From: Bowdeniella nasicola
GTDB taxonomy: Bacteria; Actinomycetota; Actinomycetes; Actinomycetales; Actinomycetaceae
Assembly (NCBI RefSeq): GCF_900107735.1
Contig: NZ_FNQV01000008.1
Coordinates: 1-64,000, forward strand
DNA length: 64,000 nucleotides
Reading direction: 5' to 3'
The translations under genes and the position numbers were made by a program. Each line of letters starts with the position of its first letter. Position 1 is the first letter of the stretch. This document shows, one piece after another, positions 47,456 to 56,494 of the stretch. Below the pieces are notes generated by a model. The model had not been told where the DNA came from. It made no database searches and saw only the letters and a list, made by a program, of their open reading frames with translations.

Positions 47456-48377
47456 GATTCTCCTTAGCCGCGAAAATCGTCAGCGCCTGCGGCAGAACGC
47501 TGACAGTCACGGGCATGTGTCCGAGCGCTTCGCCGTCCCCGTGAACCACAATGTCCGAGGGGCTGTCGATCTCGAAGCGGCGTCCGCGCGCGTGCGCGAC
47601 CGCGGGATGGTCCATATGGCTGCCGCGATAGATCCGCGGGAAGACTTTTGCGAGCGTCGTGCGTGAGACCCCCGAGACCGTGATGAGTTCGGCGATCGAG
47701 TCGTGCGCATCGGCCATGGGTGCAATGTGCATACCTGAGCCAATGTAACCCAGGTTCGCAATCGCCGCGAGGAGGCCGGAAAACTCGCGTGGAACACCGT
47801 TATCGATGCGGATGGTGTAGTCATCCGCAGTGAGGTTCTTAAGCTCTGCTACGAGGGCCGCCACGTACCGCAGGCTCCCCCAGCCGCTCGTGGAGTGGAC
47901 GGCGCGATAGTTGACCTTGGCGTCGAGCCCGAGCGAGAGCACGGCGAGGACGTAGGCGGAAAAGTCCGCGCCTCGCACCTCTAACACATCGATCGTGCGG
48001 CTGCGCTCGGGCCAAGTCATGGCCTGGCGCAGCTCCTGAATTGCCGGGCGGGGCTTTGCGGCGATCCCCAGGGCTCGGGCGATGTCATTACCCGAGCCGG
48101 CGGGCACGATGCCAAGCGGTGTCTGGCTACCGGTGAGGTGTTGCGCGATGCAATGGATGAGTCCGTCGCCTCCGATCGCGACGACGGCCCGTGCACGCGG
48201 GCAATGCACCGCGAGATCGCGATGGGTTTCGGCCAGTGATCGGTGACAAATCGTTTCGATGGGGGCATCCGAGCGCAGGGCGTTTGCTACCTCGCGGAGC
48301 AGCGCCGGTGCTTTTCCGGATCCCGAGGCCGGATTCGCTACGAGGAGGAGAGGTGCGTCAGATTCCAAGCCCGGCAT
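47448..48377 (-). CDS. Diacylglycerol kinase family lipid kinase (DagK/YegS-like)
   Basis: 309 residues. Catalytic DAGK domain: LLVANPASGSGKAPALL, then the nucleotide-binding VAIGGDGLIHCIAQHL and GIVPAGSGNDIARALGI. The variant GGDG is intact, so it should be active on a lipid alcohol such as diacylglycerol. The start MPGLESDAP is inferred: it overlaps tatC by 20 bp; an upstream ATG at 48389 is also possible. It is coupled to the helicase gene. Membrane-lipid turnover role by family. Confidence 0.82.
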   Translation of the reverse strand: MPGLESDAPLLLVANPASGSGKAPALLREVANALRSDAPIETICHRSLAETHRDLAVHCPRARAVVAIGGDGLIHCIAQHLTGSQTPLGIVPAGSGNDIARALGIAAKPRPAIQELRQAMTWPERSRTIDVLEVRGADFSAYVLAVLSLGLDAKVNYRAVHSTSGWGSLRYVAALVAELKNLTADDYTIRIDNGVPREFSGLLAAIANLGYIGSGMHIAPMADAHDSIAELITVSGVSRTTLAKVFPRIYRGSHMDHPAVAHARGRRFEIDSPSDIVVHGDGEALGHMPVTVSVLPQALTIFAAKENHD

Positions 48378-49149
48378 CGATCTTCGCATCGCGCTCCGCG
48401 AGTTTCTTCTTGCGTCGACGATCGACCAGTACGGAGATCCCACACGCCAACAAGTAGAGCAGGTAGATGGGGGTGGCCAGTAGCATGAGGGACCATGGGT
48501 CGCCTAGCGGTGAGGCCAGGGCGGCGAAAATGAGGATGCCGACGAGCGCCCATTTCCACCATGACAAGTAGGTGCGGCCGGTGACGAGCCCGACCATGTT
48601 CACGCCGACCATGATGAGCGGCAGCAGGAAGGATAGTGAGAGGACCGCGATCAAACGCAAACAGAACGTGAAGTACAGCTTCGCGTCCATGAGGCTCGCC
48701 GAGTCCTCCGGCACGAAGGACAGCATAATCTGCACGGCTTGCGGCAGCACCCACCACGCGAGGAGTGCGCCCGCGCTCATCAGGGGGACGGCGGCCGCGG
48801 CGAATGCCAACGTGTAGCGCTTTTCCTTCCTAGTCAGTCCCGGGGCGATAAACGCCCAAATCTGGTAGATCCACCAGGGCGAGGACAGGAAGAAACCCAG
48901 GTAGAGCGCGACCCGCATCTGCATATCGAAACCAGAGATAACGGTGCCGAAGTTCAGCTCGGCGAGCCGCCCTTCGGCGGCCGCGACCTGCTTCAATGGG
49001 CGCGAGAGCACCTCGATCGTCGGGTGATACAGAAACCAGCCGCCGATAGCCGCGAGGACCATGCCGAGAACCGCCTTCAGGATGCGCTGGCGCGCTTCCT
49101 TCAGGTGGTCGAACAGCGGCATCCGGCCGTCGGGCGATTTCTGGCGCAT
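48358..49149 (-). CDS. tatC: Sec-independent protein translocase TatC
   Basis: 263 residues with six membrane helices. Receptor core of the twin-arginine translocase, in the cytoplasmic membrane. The start MRQKSPDGRMPLFDHLKEARQRIL is typical (family: M-L-DHL-ELR-R), as are WWIYQIWAFIAPGLTRKEKR and the PFLP-like loops. A charged cytosolic tail follows helix six (RRRKKKLAERDAK). It lies just downstream of tatA, in the usual actinobacterial order. Confidence 0.95.
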   Translation of the reverse strand: MRQKSPDGRMPLFDHLKEARQRILKAVLGMVLAAIGGWFLYHPTIEVLSRPLKQVAAAEGRLAELNFGTVISGFDMQMRVALYLGFFLSSPWWIYQIWAFIAPGLTRKEKRYTLAFAAAAVPLMSAGALLAWWVLPQAVQIMLSFVPEDSASLMDAKLYFTFCLRLIAVLSLSFLLPLIMVGVNMVGLVTGRTYLSWWKWALVGILIFAALASPLGDPWSLMLLATPIYLLYLLACGISVLVDRRRKKKLAERDAKIDAGLGI

Positions 49150-49190
49150 CGATTCTGCGTCCTCCTTGGGCGCAGCGTTGAGTTAGAAGA

Positions 49191-49589
49191 CTAGGTCAGG
49201 GGCGCGTTCGGATCGACGTCGCGTCGCTGCTGCTGGTTGGGAGGCGTTGCGCCGGGCTGGGGATCAACGCCGTTGGGCGGATATCCTCCCGGAGGCGTCA
49301 CCCCGGGGCCCTGCTGTGGCTGCTGCTGCGGATACTGCTGGGCCTGCTGCGGATACTGCTGCTGGGGCGGCGTGTACTGCTGCGGGTCGACACGGACGCC
49401 ACCGGTGGCTTCGTAGGGATCAGCCGGCTTTTCGTTATCGTCTTCGCGAAGCTCCTTTACTTCCTTCTTAAAGACCTTCATCGACTTACCGAGGTTCGCC
49501 GCAATGTTCGGCAGCTTTGCGGCACCAAAGATCACGACGATGACCAACAGGATGATAAGAATTTCTGTGGGCCTTAAATTTCCAAGCAT
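49191..49589 (-). CDS. tatA: Sec-independent protein translocase TatA
   Basis: 132 residues. One N-terminal membrane helix (residues 6-22, ILIILLVIVVIFGAAKLP), an amphipathic helix (NLGKSMKVFKKEVKELRE), and then a 70-residue disordered tail rich in Gln, Pro and Gly (QYTPPQQQYPQQAQQYPQQ) that is longer than in most TatA. GTAAGGAGACGCCC precedes the ATG. It forms the pore-like oligomer with TatC for folded twin-arginine substrates. Confidence 0.93.
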   Translation of the reverse strand: MLGNLRPTEILIILLVIVVIFGAAKLPNIAANLGKSMKVFKKEVKELREDDNEKPADPYEATGGVRVDPQQYTPPQQQYPQQAQQYPQQQPQQGPGVTPPGGYPPNGVDPQPGATPPNQQQRRDVDPNAPLT

Positions 49590-49599
49590 GGGCGTCTCC

Positions 49600-49923
49600 T
49601 TACGCTCGATGGCGTCTATCGATATGGACTAAGCCTAACGCTTCCCAGCGCTTTAGCGTGCGGACAAATCTCTGACTGCGGCGTTGGGCGCGCGCATCGC
49701 TCACTGCGAGTTTGGCTTTCCGCGCGTTTCTAGGACCATCGGGTAATACTGCTGTGGCATGCGCGACAGGAGCGTCGAGCTTGGGCGAATTCATACGCAG
49801 CTGGGCCAGTGCGAGGCCGCTGCGACGCGCCGACCGCAGCGCCGAACGGGCGAGAATCACGAGACACGCCGCGATCGCCACGAGGGCAGCGAGGATCAGG
49901 AACACCCAGCCAAAACCAGGCAT
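49600..49923 (-). CDS. Small membrane protein between pafC and tatA
   Basis: 107 residues starting MPGFGWVFLILAALVAIAAC: one N-terminal membrane helix, then a basic, arginine-rich cytosolic part (SARRSGLALAQLRMN, RKAKLAVSDARAQRRSQRF). The start overlaps the pafC stop by one base (TGATG). I do not recognise a family; a small hypothetical membrane protein in this place is common in related genomes. Probably co-transcribed with the pafBC-tat genes. Confidence 0.7.
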   Translation of the reverse strand: MPGFGWVFLILAALVAIAACLVILARSALRSARRSGLALAQLRMNSPKLDAPVAHATAVLPDGPRNARKAKLAVSDARAQRRSQRFVRTLKRWEALGLVHIDRRHRA

Positions 49924-50843
49924 CACGCCTCCAACCGCGACAATGCCTGCTGGGCCCGATCCGCGACGAGCGCCGCCGCTTCGGGCGGTGAGATCGATTC
50001 GATCCGATCGGCCACCGATAGCAAGGTCCGCACCATGCGTTCCTTGGAGTAAAACTCGATCGTGAATTCGATGCGCCCATCGGAACGTCGGGTCATATCG
50101 CGCGCCGAGAACTTTTCCGCGAGCCAGTTCAGCGCTGGTTCGGTTACGAGTTGGACGCTCGTCATCTCCGGGATATCGGCGTGTCCGGCCAGGGCGTCTT
50201 GCGGCGCACACCAGGACGCATCCGAGAGCTGCACGTTGCTGATGCGATCGATGCGGAAGGTGCGGATGCCGCCCGAATCGTGGCAATAGCCGATGAGGAA
50301 CCAGCCGGCGCTGCGTTCTTCGATCCGAAGCGGGTCAATGGTGCGCTGGGAGGTTTCATCCGTTGCCGAGACGTAAGTAAAGGTCACGACCTCGCGGCCG
50401 CGGGCGGCGGCGCGCAGTGCCTCTAGGCTCGGGTCGGGCTGTCGGCTTGGCGTCGTCGCCGGCAGTTGGGCTTCCAGGCTGGCGATGAGGGAGGTGAGCT
50501 CCTCGCGCAGTAAGGGGCCGGTCACCTCGCCTTCGATGGCACGCAACGCGAGGAGGACGGAGATGGACTCGCGTGGGGTCAGGCGCAGTGGGCGGTCGAG
50601 TCCGAGCCCTTCGCGCAGCGCGACGTAGGTGTCCTCGTCATCGAAGGCGAAATCGATCAGGTCCTCGGGGCTCTCCCCCGGCAGGCCTGCGACCCACAGG
50701 GTGTTGAGGTCCTCGCGGATGCGATCGGGGCTGACACCGAAGTGGAAGGCGAGCTCATCGATGTGTGCACCGCCGGTCTCGGCGAGGTAGGTCAGCAGGC
50801 CGAGCAGGCGCGGAAAGTGGTCACGCGTGTATTCAGCTCGCAT
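49923..50843 (-). CDS. pafC: WYL-domain regulator PafC
   Basis: 306 residues: an N-terminal winged-helix (RLLGLLTYLAETGGAHIDELAFHFGVSPDRI) and a WYL domain at about 140-215 (ERSAGWFLIGYCHDSGGIRTFRIDRI). In mycobacteria PafB and PafC act as a heterodimer that activates the SOS-independent DNA-damage response. Adjacent pafB overlaps it by 11 bp. The same order with tatA/tatC follows the actinobacterial norm. No Pup-ligase (pafA) or proteasome genes lie within the window. Confidence 0.87.
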   Translation of the reverse strand: MRAEYTRDHFPRLLGLLTYLAETGGAHIDELAFHFGVSPDRIREDLNTLWVAGLPGESPEDLIDFAFDDEDTYVALREGLGLDRPLRLTPRESISVLLALRAIEGEVTGPLLREELTSLIASLEAQLPATTPSRQPDPSLEALRAAARGREVVTFTYVSATDETSQRTIDPLRIEERSAGWFLIGYCHDSGGIRTFRIDRISNVQLSDASWCAPQDALAGHADIPEMTSVQLVTEPALNWLAEKFSARDMTRRSDGRIEFTIEFYSKERMVRTLLSVADRIESISPPEAAALVADRAQQALSRLEA

Positions 50844-51786
50844 AGCGCGCCGCCGTTTCCCATAGCTCCCGCACGCCCGAAACGAGTTCTGGCGGGCTCA
50901 CGGGCAGCACGTCGCCGCCATAGGAGGCGACGTCCTGCGCGAGTTGAAGGAGGTGGTCGGAGGTGACCTCGATGACGTCATCGTCGCCCTCGTGGCCCAC
51001 GAGTGTGCCGTGACGACGCAGCAACATTGCCGCGCCTGGCGCGACCCGCAAGCGCGCGGTGATCGCCTCACGGTGGCCGATTGAGATGCGGGTATCCACC
51101 TGTGCCGGGATCTCGTAGGCCTCGGGTGCTGTGGTGGTGACGGGCTCGGTCTGCAAGCGCGCGAGTTTGAAGGCTCGGCGCTCGCCGCGGTCGGTGTCGT
51201 GGCCCACGAGGTACCAGGATCCGGCGTCGCGAACCAACCGCCAGGGCTGGACGTTGCGGGTGTGAATCTCGCCGCGTGCGGACAGATAATCGAAGCTCAC
51301 TTCTTGCTTCGCGGCAATGGCGTCCGCCAGTGTATCGAAGGCGTCCTCGGGGTCGGTCAGGTCCAGGCTCGTCGTCAGGGCGACGTCGGCTTCAACGATG
51401 CTCATGGGTGATAGCGCGCGCAGCTTCGTCAGGGCCCGGCCGGGCAGGTGGCGGCCCTTGGGTGCCAGCGCCTCCAGGGCTAGGGACAAAAGCGCGATCT
51501 GGATCGGCGTCGGGCGAATCGTGGAGGTGGACCACTGCGTCTCGTCGACCCAGTAGCGGATCGTTTGGCCGTCGGCGGCATCGGCTCGCGAGACGAGGGG
51601 GACGCCGGTTTCGCGCAGTAGCGCCTTGTCGCGTTCGAACATGCGCGAGGCTGTGGCGTAGCTGCGGTCGCCGGTATAGCCGCCGACCTGGGTGAGGATT
51701 TCTTCCTTCGTCATGCGGCGGTGCAGCAAGGCTGCCGTGAGGCTGACGAGGCGCTCGACGGCGGGGATGGATTGACCGGATGTCAC
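50833..51786 (-). CDS. pafB: WYL-domain regulator PafB
   Basis: 317 residues, winged helix near the N-terminus (RLVSLTAALLHRRMTKEEILTQVGGY) and a WYL domain (WRLVRDAGSWYLVGHDTDRGERRAFKLARL). Partner of PafC. The GTG at 51786 is chosen as start because GGAG precedes it and homology begins near VERLVSL; the spacing is short. It is divergent from the DUF3866 gene with about 30 bp between starts. Confidence 0.87.
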   Translation of the reverse strand: MTSGQSIPAVERLVSLTAALLHRRMTKEEILTQVGGYTGDRSYATASRMFERDKALLRETGVPLVSRADAADGQTIRYWVDETQWSTSTIRPTPIQIALLSLALEALAPKGRHLPGRALTKLRALSPMSIVEADVALTTSLDLTDPEDAFDTLADAIAAKQEVSFDYLSARGEIHTRNVQPWRLVRDAGSWYLVGHDTDRGERRAFKLARLQTEPVTTTAPEAYEIPAQVDTRISIGHREAITARLRVAPGAAMLLRRHGTLVGHEGDDDVIEVTSDHLLQLAQDVASYGGDVLPVSPPELVSGVRELWETAARYAS

Positions 51787-51816
51787 AAGCTCCACCGTAA
51801 CAAGTAGATTGAAGCT

Positions 51817-52911
51817 GTGATGCATTGGCGGTTAGGGATGATTACGGGCGTGTCGCGGCAGTGGGCCGGCACCGACAGGTTTGTCGTTGAGGTAGACGGC
51901 AAGAAGATTCAGGCGCTCGCGTACCGCGATATTGTCGGCGAGCTCGAGCTCGGCCAGCGTGTGCTCCTGAACGTTTCGGCGCTGCAGCGGGGGCTTGGCA
52001 CGGGCGGGGTCGCCTTCATCGTCGCACCAGCCGACGAACTGCCCGACGATCCGGCGCCCATCGATGGCCACATCGTCAAGGGGCGGTATCTGCCTCAGCA
52101 GCTCATGGTGCAGGCCGTCGAGGAGCAAGATTCGCCGCATCATGATGAATTTGTGGACCCGGCTGACCTGCAGTGCGTTCCCGTCGTCGTCGCTGATCTG
52201 CATTCGGCGGTGCCAGCGATCAGTTGTGGGGCCCATCTTGTTGACCCGGATCTCTCAGTTGCTTACGTCATGACCGATGGCGCCGCCCTGCCGGCGGCGC
52301 TGTCGATCTCGCTGGCACTGATGCGGGAGCGGTCGATGCTCGTTGGCAGCGTGACGTGTGGGCAGAGCGTCGGCGGGGACGTGGAGGCCACGACTGTGGC
52401 CAACGGGATCATAGCGGCCCGCCGCGTGCTGGGCGCGGATATCGTCATCGTGGCGCAAGGGCCGGGGAATGTCGGGACGGGGTCGACGTACGGCTTTTCG
52501 GGGCTTGATACGGCCTGGCATCTGCAGCAGGCCGCCCTGGTGGGCGGCCGGCCCATCGCCGCGGTGCGTGCCTCCTCTGCGGACAAGCGTCCGCGGCATT
52601 TTGGCCTCTCACACCACACCCTGACGGTGCTGGGGCGGGCCACCCCGATTCGCGTCGAGGTACCGATTCCGTCCGTCGAGGATCGCGGTGCGGACTATGG
52701 GCGGGCCTATGCCTCGCTGCAAGCGGATGTGCAGCAGTTGGCTGAGCGGCATGAGGTCGTTCCGGTGGAAGCTGCCGGCCTATATGACGCGCTCGCTGAC
52801 TGTCCCGTCCAGCTGCGGACGATGGGGCGAGACCTGTCGCAGGACCCGCTGTCGTTCATGTGCGCCGGAGCGGCCGGCATGTGGGCGGCCCAGGTCAGTC
52901 GGAGCCGGTGA
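51817..52911 (+). CDS. DUF3866 family protein
   Basis: 364 residues, no signal peptide. The N-terminus is a small beta-barrel-like segment (GMITGVSRQWAGTDRFVVEV), followed by VPVVVADLHSAVPAISCGA and the family segment DIVIVAQGPGNVGTGSTYGFSGLDTAWHL with RPRHFGLSHHTLTVLGRATPI. This matches the actinobacterial DUF3866 family, whose function is not known to me. It is usually found beside pafBC or RecB-nuclease genes. Start GTG or the ATG directly following it. Confidence 0.82.
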   Translation: MMHWRLGMITGVSRQWAGTDRFVVEVDGKKIQALAYRDIVGELELGQRVLLNVSALQRGLGTGGVAFIVAPADELPDDPAPIDGHIVKGRYLPQQLMVQAVEEQDSPHHDEFVDPADLQCVPVVVADLHSAVPAISCGAHLVDPDLSVAYVMTDGAALPAALSISLALMRERSMLVGSVTCGQSVGGDVEATTVANGIIAARRVLGADIVIVAQGPGNVGTGSTYGFSGLDTAWHLQQAALVGGRPIAAVRASSADKRPRHFGLSHHTLTVLGRATPIRVEVPIPSVEDRGADYGRAYASLQADVQQLAERHEVVPVEAAGLYDALADCPVQLRTMGRDLSQDPLSFMCAGAAGMWAAQVSRSR

Positions 52912-53344
52912 CGTCGTGTTCTTCGATGAGGGTCGCAAGGCGCCGCGCTTCGCTCATCGCAGCGTCGCCATCGGCCCGCTGAATCGCCATCACGGCTAGC
53001 TCGGTACCGTTCGCGAGGTCGAGGACGGCCCAGGGGCGGCCCTGCCCAAATCGCACGGAGATGATTTGCGCCCAGGACAGTCGGGTTGTCCGTATGAAAT
53101 TACGTACGGTGAGTCCTTCGTCATCCGGCTGGGCTCGTACGCTTGCCTGGCGCCAGAGCAAGAACAGCCCGACTGCTAGGAAGGCGCCCGATAGCAGCTT
53201 GTCGATGAGGAGCCAGTTGGGAGAGGACCCGACGGTCACGAGGAGGGCGATGAAGCCGATGAGACACGCGAAGCCCACCGCCAGCGCGACGATCGGGCCT
53301 CGCGTGGGCCGAAACGTCCGGTAGGGATCGCGTGGTGGTTTCAC
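52895..53344 (-). CDS. PH-domain membrane protein next to hisG
   Basis: 149 residues. Two N-terminal membrane helices (about 19-37 and 49-66) are followed by a small PH-like domain ([43 protein letters not shown]). The GTG start overlaps the hisG stop (GTGA), so the genes are translationally coupled. This actinobacterial PH-domain protein habitually follows hisG. Function unknown; it overlaps the convergent DUF3866 gene by 17 bp. Confidence 0.78.
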   Translation of the reverse strand: MKPPRDPYRTFRPTRGPIVALAVGFACLIGFIALLVTVGSSPNWLLIDKLLSGAFLAVGLFLLWRQASVRAQPDDEGLTVRNFIRTTRLSWAQIISVRFGQGRPWAVLDLANGTELAVMAIQRADGDAAMSEARRLATLIEEHDVTGSD

Positions 53345-54186
53345 AGTCGACAGGCTTCGATGGAGGTCACGAGAATCGCCTTCGCACCGACGGCATAGAG
53401 CTGATCCATGATGCGGTTGGTATCGCGGCGTGGCACCATCGAGCGAACCGCGACCCACGTCCCGTCGTGCAGGGGCGAGATTGTCGGCGATTCTAGGCCG
53501 GGCGTAATTTGCGCGGCCTGGTCGATCTTGTCGGCGGGCACGTCGTAGTCCATGAGGACGTACTGGCGTGCGAGCAGCACACCCTTGACGCGGCGATCGA
53601 CGACATCCAGCTCGGCGTGGTGGTCGCGTTCCTTAGGCGTAATGAGTACCGCTTCGGAGGTCAGGATTGGGTCGCCGAAGACTTCCAGGCCCGCGGCCCG
53701 CAGTGTCGATCCGGTTTCCACGACGTCGGCGACAACATCGGCAACACCGAGGTCGACCGAGGTTTCAACGGCGCCATCGAGGTGGACGACGCTCGCGTCA
53801 ATCCCCCGCTCGGAAAGGTAGTTACCGACGAGGACGTCATAGCTCGTGGCCACGCGTTTGCCGTCAATATCTTCAAGGCGTGAGGCAGAGCCTGCGGGGG
53901 CAGCAAAGCGGAAGGTTGAGCGAGCAAAACCGAGCGCACGATGTTCGCGCGCGGCCGCTGCCGAATCGAGCAGCAGGTCGCGTCCCGTGATGCCGACGTC
54001 GACGGTCCCCTCCCCCACGTATACCGCGATATCGCGGGGGCGCAGGTAGAAGAACTCGACGTCGTTATCGTGATCGCGGCACACGAGTTCTTTCGTATCG
54101 CGGCGTTGACGGTATCCGGCCTCGCTCATGAGGCGGATGGCGGGTTCGGACAGAGATCCCTTATTGGGTAGGGCGATGCGCAGCAT
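53341..54186 (-). CDS. hisG: ATP phosphoribosyltransferase (long form)
   Basis: 281 residues. First step of histidine synthesis: ATP plus PRPP to phosphoribosyl-ATP. Begins [19 protein letters not shown]; contains the PRPP-binding segment [13 protein letters not shown]; and ends in the regulatory ACT-like domain ([24 protein letters not shown]-type C-terminus), so it is the hexameric, histidine-inhibited long form. It starts at the hisE stop. This genome thus carries both synthesis and degradation genes for histidine within the window. Confidence 0.93.
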   Translation of the reverse strand: MLRIALPNKGSLSEPAIRLMSEAGYRQRRDTKELVCRDHDNDVEFFYLRPRDIAVYVGEGTVDVGITGRDLLLDSAAAAREHRALGFARSTFRFAAPAGSASRLEDIDGKRVATSYDVLVGNYLSERGIDASVVHLDGAVETSVDLGVADVVADVVETGSTLRAAGLEVFGDPILTSEAVLITPKERDHHAELDVVDRRVKGVLLARQYVLMDYDVPADKIDQAAQITPGLESPTISPLHDGTWVAVRSMVPRRDTNRIMDQLYAVGAKAILVTSIEACRL

Positions 54187-54449
54187 TACAGGTACCGGTA
54201 GACGTCTTTCAGATCGAGATCGAGTGCGAGCATGAGGGTTTGGAGATGGTAGAGCAGCTGGGAGATTTCCTCGGCGGCTGCTTCCCGTCCCTCGTGTTCG
54301 GCAGCCATCCAGACTTCCGCAGCTTCTTCGACGATCTTCTTACCGATCGAATGAACTCCGTCTCCCACGCGCTGTACGGTATGCGACTCAGGGTCGCCGC
54401 TCGCGAGTTTTTCGGTCAGTTCACTAAAGAGGGTGTCGAAGGTTTTCAC
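54186..54449 (-). CDS. hisE: Phosphoribosyl-ATP pyrophosphatase
   Basis: 87 residues, all-alpha MazG-like fold. Second histidine step. Motifs: [17 protein letters not shown]-like segment at [20 protein letters not shown] and [17 protein letters not shown] start chosen because actinobacterial HisE begins (V/M)KTFD; no ribosome site is visible, and the upstream lipoprotein gene ends 10 bp before. It is followed by hisG with one-base overlap. Confidence 0.92.
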   Translation of the reverse strand: MKTFDTLFSELTEKLASGDPESHTVQRVGDGVHSIGKKIVEEAAEVWMAAEHEGREAAAEEISQLLYHLQTLMLALDLDLKDVYRYL

Positions 54450-54459
54450 GATTGCGAGT

Positions 54460-55518
54460 CTAGTCGTTCTTTTTCGCTGAATCGCTGACATCTCGTACGG
54501 CGGCAGTGGCGTCTACCTCACCCTGCAAAAGACCATTGCTGCGCAGGAACTCAGCCATCTCGGGCCATGCTGCCGGATCGAGGGCTAGGGGGTCATCGCC
54601 GTAGAGTTTTGCCGTGGCCGTCAGCACCTGCTCAGCCAGCATGATCTTGTTCGCTCCGGTGACCTTGGGCAGGTAGTCAACCGAGTCGGAGACCGCCGAG
54701 GCTGGATCCTCCATGATGTCGCGCATGGCTTTGGACAGCGCAGAATTGAGTTTATTCAGCACGTCAGGCTGCTTATCGACCGTCGTTTCCAGCGCGCCTA
54801 AGGCGATTGATTTCAGCGGGTTATTGGCAATGGAAAAGGTCTTAACTTCCATCCCTGCCGCTTCGAAGTTGATGACATCGGAGTTCGAGAACCCGATCAC
54901 GGCATCGACTTTTTCGGTCATGAGCGCGGCTTGGATGGTGTAACCGATGAACTCAATGGTGAGGTCGTCTTGCGTCAGTCCTGCTTCCTCGATCATCGCG
55001 AGTAGAGCAAACCAGCTTTCGCCGAACGGGCCCGGTACTCCCACGCGCTTACCTTTCAATTCAGCCAGGGAGGAGATATCAGAGGCTTTCGGAGTAATGA
55101 GGACAGCTGGGTAGGTCTGGTACATCTGAGCGAAGGTTGTGACTCGAATGCCCTGCGAGCGGGCTTGGAGCATCTCATCCGCGCCAGCATTCACGACGTC
55201 CTCGTCACCGGCTGCAAGCGCTCCAAACAGAGACTCGCCAGCGCCATGATGCCGCAGGGTGACCGCCAAGCCTTCATCTGTGAAGTACCCGCGCTTGTCG
55301 GCGAGGTAGAACGGCGCGAACTGAATATCGGGAATGTAGGTGAGTCCGATTGTCAGCGGAGTCAGATCATCGCTTGAGGCAGAGCTATCCGTTTCAGTCG
55401 AACGTGGCGAAGCGGGAATCGCCGAGTCGCCTGCTCGCGGCTCAGTACTCGTCGGGGTGGTACACCCGGCCAGCAGCGCCAGCAGGATGACCATCAAGGC
55501 TAGGAAGCGTCGTTTCAC
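54460..55518 (-). CDS. ribY: NMT1/THI5-like substrate-binding lipoprotein, probable riboflavin-uptake component
   Basis: 352 residues. Lipoprotein signal (ILLALLAGC) then a Thr/Ser-rich linker and an NMT1/THI5-like periplasmic-type domain ([52 protein letters not shown]). By fold alone it could bind a thiamine precursor. However, the operon is headed by an FMN riboswitch, which points to riboflavin and the RibXY system known in other bacteria. GTG start overlapping the permease stop (GTGA). Riboflavin specificity is inferred from the riboswitch. Confidence 0.82.
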   Translation of the reverse strand: MKRRFLALMVILLALLAGCTTPTSTEPRAGDSAIPASPRSTETDSSASSDDLTPLTIGLTYIPDIQFAPFYLADKRGYFTDEGLAVTLRHHGAGESLFGALAAGDEDVVNAGADEMLQARSQGIRVTTFAQMYQTYPAVLITPKASDISSLAELKGKRVGVPGPFGESWFALLAMIEEAGLTQDDLTIEFIGYTIQAALMTEKVDAVIGFSNSDVINFEAAGMEVKTFSIANNPLKSIALGALETTVDKQPDVLNKLNSALSKAMRDIMEDPASAVSDSVDYLPKVTGANKIMLAEQVLTATAKLYGDDPLALDPAAWPEMAEFLRSNGLLQGEVDATAAVRDVSDSAKKND

Positions 55519-56279
55519 CACAGACCTCGGATCTTGTGTTCGATAGCGGCAATTAGGGCGTAAAGAATGGCGGCGAGGGTACACAGCACGATGAGGACGG
55601 CAAACAGTCCCTCAGTGTCGGCGGAGTCCCGGTAGACGGTCAGGAGCAGGCCGAGGCCTTTACCGCCCATCACGAACTCTCCGACGACTGCGCCGGTGAT
55701 TGACAGGGTGAGCCCGCCTTTGAGTCCGGTGAGGATGGCTGGGGCTGCGAGCGGGGCTTTCAAGTAACGCACCATTCGCCAGCCGGATGCGCCATCGAGT
55801 CGGGCTGCATCAATAATGTCGCGGTCGATGTCTCGCACCCCCAGGTGCGTGGTGAGCACGATCGGGAAGAACACCATGAGGGCACACAGCAAGATGATCG
55901 GAGTCATGCCATAACCGACCCACATGACGAGCAGCGGAGCAAGCGCGATGGCCGGGATGGCCTGCGAGGCCGCGACCCACGGAGAGATCGAGCGGCGAAC
56001 AACCCGCGAGACTGCGATGAGGTAGCCGAGTGGAATACCGGCCGCAGCACCGAGGGCAGCGCCACTGAGCGCGGCCGATAAGGTCTGCACAATGTAGGGC
56101 GTGAGCTGGCCGGAGGCAAGATCGCTAACGACGCGTCGAGCAACATCGAGCGGAGCTGGCAGGAGGAAAGGGTTGATAAACCCGGAAGCTATCTGCCAGG
56201 CGATCACGACGAGGAGGAAGAACAGCGCGGGCGCGATGAAGGTGATGGGCCGCAAGATGCGGCGCCGCACATAAGCCAT
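55515..56279 (-). CDS. ribX: ABC transporter permease, probable riboflavin uptake
   Basis: 254 residues, six membrane helices, BPD_transp_1 type. The EAA-like loop for ATPase contact is DIIDAARLDGASGWRMVRYLKAP. The start MAYVRRRIL follows GAAGGA. It is the first gene after the FMN riboswitch and overlaps the binding-protein gene. No ATPase gene is adjacent in this window, which is unusual for the family but is also seen in RibXY loci. Confidence 0.85.
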   Translation of the reverse strand: MAYVRRRILRPITFIAPALFFLLVVIAWQIASGFINPFLLPAPLDVARRVVSDLASGQLTPYIVQTLSAALSGAALGAAAGIPLGYLIAVSRVVRRSISPWVAASQAIPAIALAPLLVMWVGYGMTPIILLCALMVFFPIVLTTHLGVRDIDRDIIDAARLDGASGWRMVRYLKAPLAAPAILTGLKGGLTLSITGAVVGEFVMGGKGLGLLLTVYRDSADTEGLFAVLIVLCTLAAILYALIAAIEHKIRGLW

Positions 56280-56287
56280 GCGTCCTT

Positions 56288-56301
56288 CCCCGGCTTCGGG
56301 G
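56288..56301 (-). promoter_or_regulatory. Hairpin abutting the ribX ribosome-binding site
   Basis: CCCCG-AAGC-CGGGG on the minus strand, ending directly before the AAGGA ribosome site of ribX. It may act as, or be part of, the FMN-controlled translational switch. Inference from position. Confidence 0.55.
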
Positions 56302-56363
56302 GTGCGCGCGGCATCCGTGCGCTGCGAGGCGTAAGGCTCGCGTATCACGCACGGTTCACGCAG

Positions 56364-56475
56364 CTTCTCCCATCCGGACTTTAACCGTCGGTACCGGACT
56401 TTCACCGGTTCAACCGCACGAGGTGTGCGGGTCGCGGACTATCACCGCCGGCTCAGAGTTTCACTGACCCCGAAG
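56364..56475 (-). promoter_or_regulatory. FMN riboswitch (RFN element)
   Basis: On the minus strand the aptamer runs from CTTCGGGG (56475) to GATGGGAGAAG (56364). All the hallmark segments are present in order: AGCCGGCGGTGATAGTCC, then GCGAC, a variable stem, GAACCGGTGAAAGTCC, ACCGACGGTTAAAGTCC. It precedes the ribX-ribY operon by about 85 nt. By family it senses FMN and shuts the operon when flavin is plentiful. Confidence 0.95.
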
Positions 56476-56494
56476 CTCGTTTTCCGCCCCTACT

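Noticed and set aside
54460-56279. Thiamine-precursor (ThiXY) transporter assignment
   Set aside because: The operon leader is an FMN riboswitch and lacks TPP-riboswitch segments, so a flavin substrate is more likely.
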